Shown here: piece after piece, positions 5,653-8,851 of the stretch | Layout of the letters: the number at the start of each line of letters is the position of its first letter | How positions within the stretch are numbered: position 1 is the first letter of the stretch | Origin: Paracoccaceae bacterium | Lineage (GTDB): Bacteria; Pseudomonadota; Alphaproteobacteria; Rhodobacterales; Rhodobacteraceae | NCBI GenBank assembly: GCA_007123625.1 | Contig: SKKS01000454.1 | Location: forward strand, 1 to 8,851 | Direction of reading: 5' to 3' | DNA length: 8,851 bases | Translations under genes and position numbers: made by a program | Notes under the pieces: model-generated | Seen by the model: the letters and a program-made list of their open reading frames with translations, nothing else | The model's database searches: none | Told to the model about the DNA's origin: nothing

Positions 5653-6471
5653 TCACGGCGCGATCAGGCCCAGTTCCGCATCAGTGGCGATGCGGTCATA
5701 CTTGTCCGAGGGTGGCAGGGGACGATCGCGCCAATGTGGCGTGAACGCAAAGCTGGAGCGCTGACGCCCTTCAGGCAGGGCGCCATTCCCGGCGCCGACG
5801 GCATAATCATAATACAGCTTAACGATTTCCTCGCGGGTGACCTGTTGCGCGTGCGGGTGCGCCAGACAGGCATCGCGCCAGCGCGCCACGCGGGCGAAGG
5901 CGGGGTCCGAGGGCAGGGTGAAGCCTTCGTAATGTTCCAGAAACCAGAAGCGCATCATCAGCGGTGTATAAACAACCTCGGGCAGGCCGAAGCGGTCGAA
6001 CAGCCAGATACCATCGGGGTTGTGCGCGCGCAGGAAGCTGTCCAGCCAACCGTAATGATCCAGCAGCGCCGTGTGCAAGCCATCCGAGGCGCTGCGGTCC
6101 CGGTTCATGACATAGCGATACCCCGCCATGCCGAACGGTCCTTCGCGGGTGATCATCAGCCGCTCCAGGGCGCGCTCGTACGGATCGGCGCGTGCAACGG
6201 CAGGTTCGGGAAACCGTTCTTCGATGTAGCGCAGGATCACCAGGCTTTCCCTCAGCACGCGGCCGCTTTCGTCTTCGAGCACCGGCAATGCGGTCACGCC
6301 GCCGGTCTTGGCCAGTAACCAGTCCGGGCGCGGGACGGTGATGTCCATGACCTTGAACGTCACGGAATCGCGCAGGCCCTTGAGTGCAAGCAGGATCTCG
6401 ACCCGCTGCGAGAAGGGACAGACCGGGATGTGATAGATCACCGGACGGGGTGGATCCGAAGTCTGGGTCAT
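5653..6471 (-). CDS. Glutathione S-transferase family protein, Cys-type
   Basis: Cytosolic GST-fold protein of 272 residues. The N-terminal thioredoxin-like domain (about 10-90) has CPFSQR at 18-23. The Cys at the active site is typical of omega or DHAR-like GSTs, which favour thiol-transfer or reductase chemistry over conjugation. TALPVLED places the cis-proline at Pro63, and RESLVILRYIEERFP places the glutathione gamma-glutamyl-binding Glu75/Ser76. Residues about 95-230 are the all-helical C-terminal domain, followed by a 40-residue tail. AAGGAG (6478-6483, minus strand) lies 6 nt before the ATG, so the start is secure. It lies 75 nt downstream of the LysR gene on the same strand. Cotranscription is possible but nothing links their functions. 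Substrate cannot be predicted. Confidence 0.88.
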   Translation of the reverse strand: MTQTSDPPRPVIYHIPVCPFSQRVEILLALKGLRDSVTFKVMDITVPRPDWLLAKTGGVTALPVLEDESGRVLRESLVILRYIEERFPEPAVARADPYERALERLMITREGPFGMAGYRYVMNRDRSASDGLHTALLDHYGWLDSFLRAHNPDGIWLFDRFGLPEVVYTPLMMRFWFLEHYEGFTLPSDPAFARVARWRDACLAHPHAQQVTREEIVKLYYDYAVGAGNGALPEGRQRSSFAFTPHWRDRPLPPSDKYDRIATDAELGLIAP

Positions 6472-6546
6472 TGTGCACTCCTTGTATGGGTTGGGCAGGT
6501 CTGCGGTCGCGGGGGGGGCGTGCCGGTGGATCGGCTGCGGTGTCCA

Positions 6547-7446
6547 TCAGCCGGGGGCCTGCGCTTCCAGCCGCGCTACCTCGCGCCGCAACCCCTGTGC
6601 AAGCGCCTCGGCGAACCGGTTCAGGCGGCCAAGGCGGCGGTCGTCACCATGCCGGATCAGGTAGAAGGCGCGGGTCAGGCTGAACGCTTCGGGCAGGACC
6701 CGCACCACGCCCGGCGCGGCGGGCAGGGCAAAGTCGTGTACCACCGCCACCCCCGCGCCCTGCCGCACCCAGTTAAGTTGCACCGATACCGAATTCGACG
6801 CCAGCCCGACCGTCTGCGCGCCGATTTCGGTCAGGTAGTCCAGCTCCTTGTCGAAGATCATGTCGGGAATATAGCCGATCAACCGATGCGCGCCCAGATC
6901 CGCCATGCCGTGCAGGGGCGGCGCGCGGTCCAGATAGCTGCGCGCGGCGGCAAGGTGCAGGCGGTAGTCGGTGATCTTCTGCACGGTCAGGCGCCCGGCG
7001 GCCGGGGCGGAGACCGCGATGGCCATGTCGGCCTCGCGTCGTGACAGGTTGAAGACGCGGGGCAGGGCGACGATCTGCACCTCCAGCCCCGGATTTTCGT
7101 CACAGATGGCGGCCACGACCTGCGGCAACAGATAGTTCGCACAGCCGTCTGGCGCGCCGATACGCACTTGCCCGCGCATGCCCGACGGACCCGAGCGCAA
7201 GGCATCCTCGGCCCCCGCGAGCGCGGTCTCGGCGTCCTGGGCGTGCGACAGCAGGCGCAACCCCTCTTCGGTCATCGCATAGCCCTGCGGGGAGCGCGTA
7301 AAAAGCCGCGCACCCAGCCCCGCCTCCAGCCGGGCAATCCGGCGGCCCACGGTGGCCGGGTCCAGCCGCAACGCCCGGCCCGCGCGGCTGAGGCTTTCGC
7401 TGCGCGCCAGGGCGAGGAAGACGCGCATGTCGTCCCAGTCGGTCAT
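6547..7446 (-). CDS. LysR-family transcriptional regulator
   Basis: DNA-binding regulator of 299 residues, the usual LysR length. Residues 3-62 are the winged helix-turn-helix (MRVFLALARSESLSRAGRALRLDPATVGRRIARLEAGLGARLFTR), then a linker helix (to about 88) and a periplasmic-binding-like effector domain (about 92-290). The ATG at 7446 follows AAAGGA at 7-nt spacing. The reading frame stays open upstream without a stop far into the mmsA region, but those codons are antisense to mmsA and lack LysR homology, so the short start is correct. It is divergent from mmsA with a 103-nt shared spacer carrying a LysR-type palindrome. It is therefore inferred to regulate mmsA, perhaps in response to a valine, inositol or propionate-pathway intermediate. 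The effector is unknown. Confidence 0.94.
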   Translation of the reverse strand: MTDWDDMRVFLALARSESLSRAGRALRLDPATVGRRIARLEAGLGARLFTRSPQGYAMTEEGLRLLSHAQDAETALAGAEDALRSGPSGMRGQVRIGAPDGCANYLLPQVVAAICDENPGLEVQIVALPRVFNLSRREADMAIAVSAPAAGRLTVQKITDYRLHLAAARSYLDRAPPLHGMADLGAHRLIGYIPDMIFDKELDYLTEIGAQTVGLASNSVSVQLNWVRQGAGVAVVHDFALPAAPGVVRVLPEAFSLTRAFYLIRHGDDRRLGRLNRFAEALAQGLRREVARLEAQAPG

Positions 7447-7457
7447 CGCGCGGTCCT

Positions 7458-7471
7458 TTGCAAATATGCAA
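7458..7471. promoter_or_regulatory. Palindromic LysR-type binding site
   Basis: TTGCAAATATGCAA is a perfect inverted repeat, TTGCA-N4-TGCAA, and satisfies the T-N11-A rule for LysR boxes. It begins 12 nt from the LysR start codon, so a bound regulator would also repress its own gene. Further ATGCA units occur at 7495-7499 and 7508-7512, which could be the activation half-sites nearer mmsA. Confidence 0.55.
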
Positions 7472-7478
7472 TACCTCT

Positions 7479-7484
7479 TTGACA
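7479..7484 (+). promoter_or_regulatory. Possible -35 element for mmsA
   Basis: TTGACA is a perfect -35 consensus 65 nt before the mmsA ATG. No recognisable -10 lies 16-18 nt further on (the region is GGGGAAAAAT), which fits a promoter that needs an activator such as the neighbouring LysR protein. Only a candidate. Confidence 0.35.
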
Positions 7485-7549
7485 AACTGCCCCTATGCAG
7501 GGGAAAAATGCAAGGGTATCCTGCGCGCGCAATCACAGGAGGGTATGCC

Positions 7550-8851
7550 ATGCAGGAACTATCGCACTGGATCGACGGCAAGCGGGTCAAGGGCAGCTCG
7601 GGCCGTTTCGCCGATGTGTTCAATCCCGCCACGGGCGAGGTGCAGGCGAAAGTGCCGCTGGCGTCGAAAGCGGAACTCGATGCCGCCGTGGCCGCCGCCG
7701 CGCAGGCGCAGCCGAAATGGGGCGCGACCAACCCCCAGAAACGCGCACGGGTGATGATGGAAGCGGTGCGCCTGATCAACCGCGACATGGACAAGCTGGC
7801 CGAGGCGCTGTCGAGCGAGCATGGCAAGACGTTCCCGGATGCCAAGGGCGATGTGCAGCGCGGGCTGGAAGTGATCGAGTTCTGCATCGGCGCGCCGCAC
7901 CTGCTCAAGGGCGAATTCACCGACAGCGCAGGGCCGGGGATCGACATGTACTCCATGCGCCAGCCGCTGGGCGTGGTGGCGGGGATCACGCCGTTCAACT
8001 TTCCGGCCATGATCCCGCTGTGGAAAATGGGCCCGGCGCTGGCCTGCGGGAATGCGTTTATCCTCAAGCCGTCGGAGCGTGATCCGTCTGTGCCGCTGAT
8101 GCTGGCGGCGATTTTTCAGGAGGCCGGGCTGCCCGATGGCCTGTTGCAGGTTGTCAACGGCGACAAGGAAGCGGTGGACGCGATTCTGGACAACGAGACC
8201 GTGCAGGCCATCGGGTTCGTCGGCTCCACCCCCATCGCGCATTACATCTATTCGCGCGGCTGTGCCGCCGGAAAGCGCGTGCAGTGTTTCGGCGGTGCCA
8301 AGAACCACATGATCATCATGCCCGATGCCGACATGGACCAGGCGGCGGATGCGTTGGTGGGTGCGGGCTATGGCGCGGCGGGCGAGCGTTGCATGGCGAT
8401 CTCGGTTGCGGTTCCGGTGGGCGAAGGCACGGCCGATGCGCTTGCCGAACGCCTGGTGCCGCGGATCGAGAAGCTCAAGGTCGGGCCGTGGACATCGGGC
8501 GACGATGTGGATTACGGCCCCGTGGTGACGGCGGCGGCGAAGGAGAACATCCTGCGGCTGGTGGAAACCGGCGTCGCGCAGGGGGCGAAGCTGTTGGTCG
8601 ATGGCCGCGGTTTCAGCCTGCAGGGGTATGAGAACGGGTTTTTCGTGGGTCCGCACCTGTTCGACCATGTGACCCCGGACATGGACATCTACAAACAGGA
8701 AATATTCGGCCCCGTGCTGTCGATGGTGCGCGCTGCCAGTTATGAGGAAGCCATCGGCCTTGCCATGGACCACGAATACGGCAACGGCACCGCGATCTTT
8801 ACCCGCGACGGGGATGCGGCGCGCGATTTCGCGGCGCGGATCAATATCGGG
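7550..8851 (+). CDS. mmsA: CoA-acylating methylmalonate-semialdehyde dehydrogenase (MmsA), 3' end cut by window edge
   Basis: NAD-dependent aldehyde dehydrogenase that oxidises methylmalonate semialdehyde to propionyl-CoA and malonate semialdehyde to acetyl-CoA, with CO2 release, in valine, inositol and related catabolism. 434 residues are visible, and the family is about 500, so about 65 C-terminal residues are missing. Motifs include GITPFNFPAMIPLWK (145-159), ILKPSE (171-176), FVGSTP (223-228), FGGAKNH (247-253) and the catalytic Cys281 in GERCMA, with EIFGPV at 384-389. The Asn in GGAKN replaces the general-base Glu of hydrolytic ALDHs, a hallmark of this CoA-dependent family. Arg104 in DVQRGLEV is probably the family's conserved arginine. 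AGGAGG (7537-7542) sits 7 nt before the ATG. The gene is divergent from the LysR gene, its likely regulator. Partner genes of the valine pathway may lie beyond the edge. Confidence 0.96.
   Translation, partial: MQELSHWIDGKRVKGSSGRFADVFNPATGEVQAKVPLASKAELDAAVAAAAQAQPKWGATNPQKRARVMMEAVRLINRDMDKLAEALSSEHGKTFPDAKGDVQRGLEVIEFCIGAPHLLKGEFTDSAGPGIDMYSMRQPLGVVAGITPFNFPAMIPLWKMGPALACGNAFILKPSERDPSVPLMLAAIFQEAGLPDGLLQVVNGDKEAVDAILDNETVQAIGFVGSTPIAHYIYSRGCAAGKRVQCFGGAKNHMIIMPDADMDQAADALVGAGYGAAGERCMAISVAVPVGEGTADALAERLVPRIEKLKVGPWTSGDDVDYGPVVTAAAKENILRLVETGVAQGAKLLVDGRGFSLQGYENGFFVGPHLFDHVTPDMDIYKQEIFGPVLSMVRAASYEEAIGLAMDHEYGNGTAIFTRDGDAARDFAARINIG

Noticed and set aside
6511..6518. Run of eight G between the LysR and GST genes as a phase-variable tract
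   Set aside because: It lies outside both coding regions, well upstream of the GST ribosome site, and the GST gene is not a typical phase-variable surface function. At most a sequencing-error-prone homopolymer.
7490..7503. CCCC-TATGCA-GGGG hairpin upstream of mmsA as a riboswitch or attenuator
   Set aside because: Only four base pairs with a 6-nt loop, no further structure and no terminator. Too weak to call.
7447..8067. In-frame upstream extension of the LysR gene, giving an open frame of over 500 codons on the minus strand
   Set aside because: The extra 200 or so codons are antisense to mmsA, have no LysR homology, and the ATG at 7446 has a good ribosome site. GC-rich DNA commonly gives such open antisense frames.
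7559..8773. 404-codon minus-strand open frame inside mmsA
   Set aside because: Composition is His/Arg-rich, typical of an antisense shadow. The plus strand encodes a clear MmsA with all motifs.

Overview
The window is ordinary-looking, GC-rich alphaproteobacterial DNA. The protein sequences, the gene set and the style of the intergenic DNA suggest a marine or halotolerant member of the Rhodobacteraceae (roseobacter group). This placement rests on recognising families by eye, not on a search. Genes are tightly packed. No mobile element, phage gene, RNA gene or CRISPR array was seen.

Left part (1-1369, minus strand): cysE (serine O-acetyltransferase, running off the left edge) lies downstream of a MarR-family regulator of the EctR type. 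Centre (1701-5581, plus strand): a complete ectoine biosynthesis cluster, ectA-ectB-ectC plus the specialised aspartokinase ask_ect, transcribed divergently from ectR. Ask_Ect feeds aspartyl phosphate, and via aspartate semialdehyde the precursor that EctB transaminates to L-2,4-diaminobutyrate. EctA acetylates this and EctC cyclises it to ectoine, a compatible solute made under salt stress. The AT-rich ectR/ectA spacer holds a plausible ectA promoter. Its -10 overlaps a TATTTAGT half-site like the one reported for Methylomicrobium EctR1, and a near-copy lies on the ectR side. No ectD (ectoine hydroxylase) or ectoine transporter is present in this window.

Right part (5653-8851): a perfect-stem hairpin separates ask_ect from a convergent glutathione S-transferase gene. 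That gene sits downstream of a LysR-type regulator on the same strand. The LysR gene is divergent from mmsA (CoA-acylating methylmalonate-semialdehyde dehydrogenase, cut by the right edge). A perfect TTGCA-N4-TGCAA palindrome lies in the short lysR/mmsA spacer, suggesting that this LysR protein controls mmsA and itself.

I found no evidence for a wholly new biological system. The points most worth checking are regulatory: the repeated motif in the ectR/ectA spacer, the hairpins that break up the ect operon (ectA/ectB and ectC/ask_ect), a family-like intergenic sequence before ask_ect, and a Ser-to-Cys change in the Ask_Ect nucleotide-binding motif.
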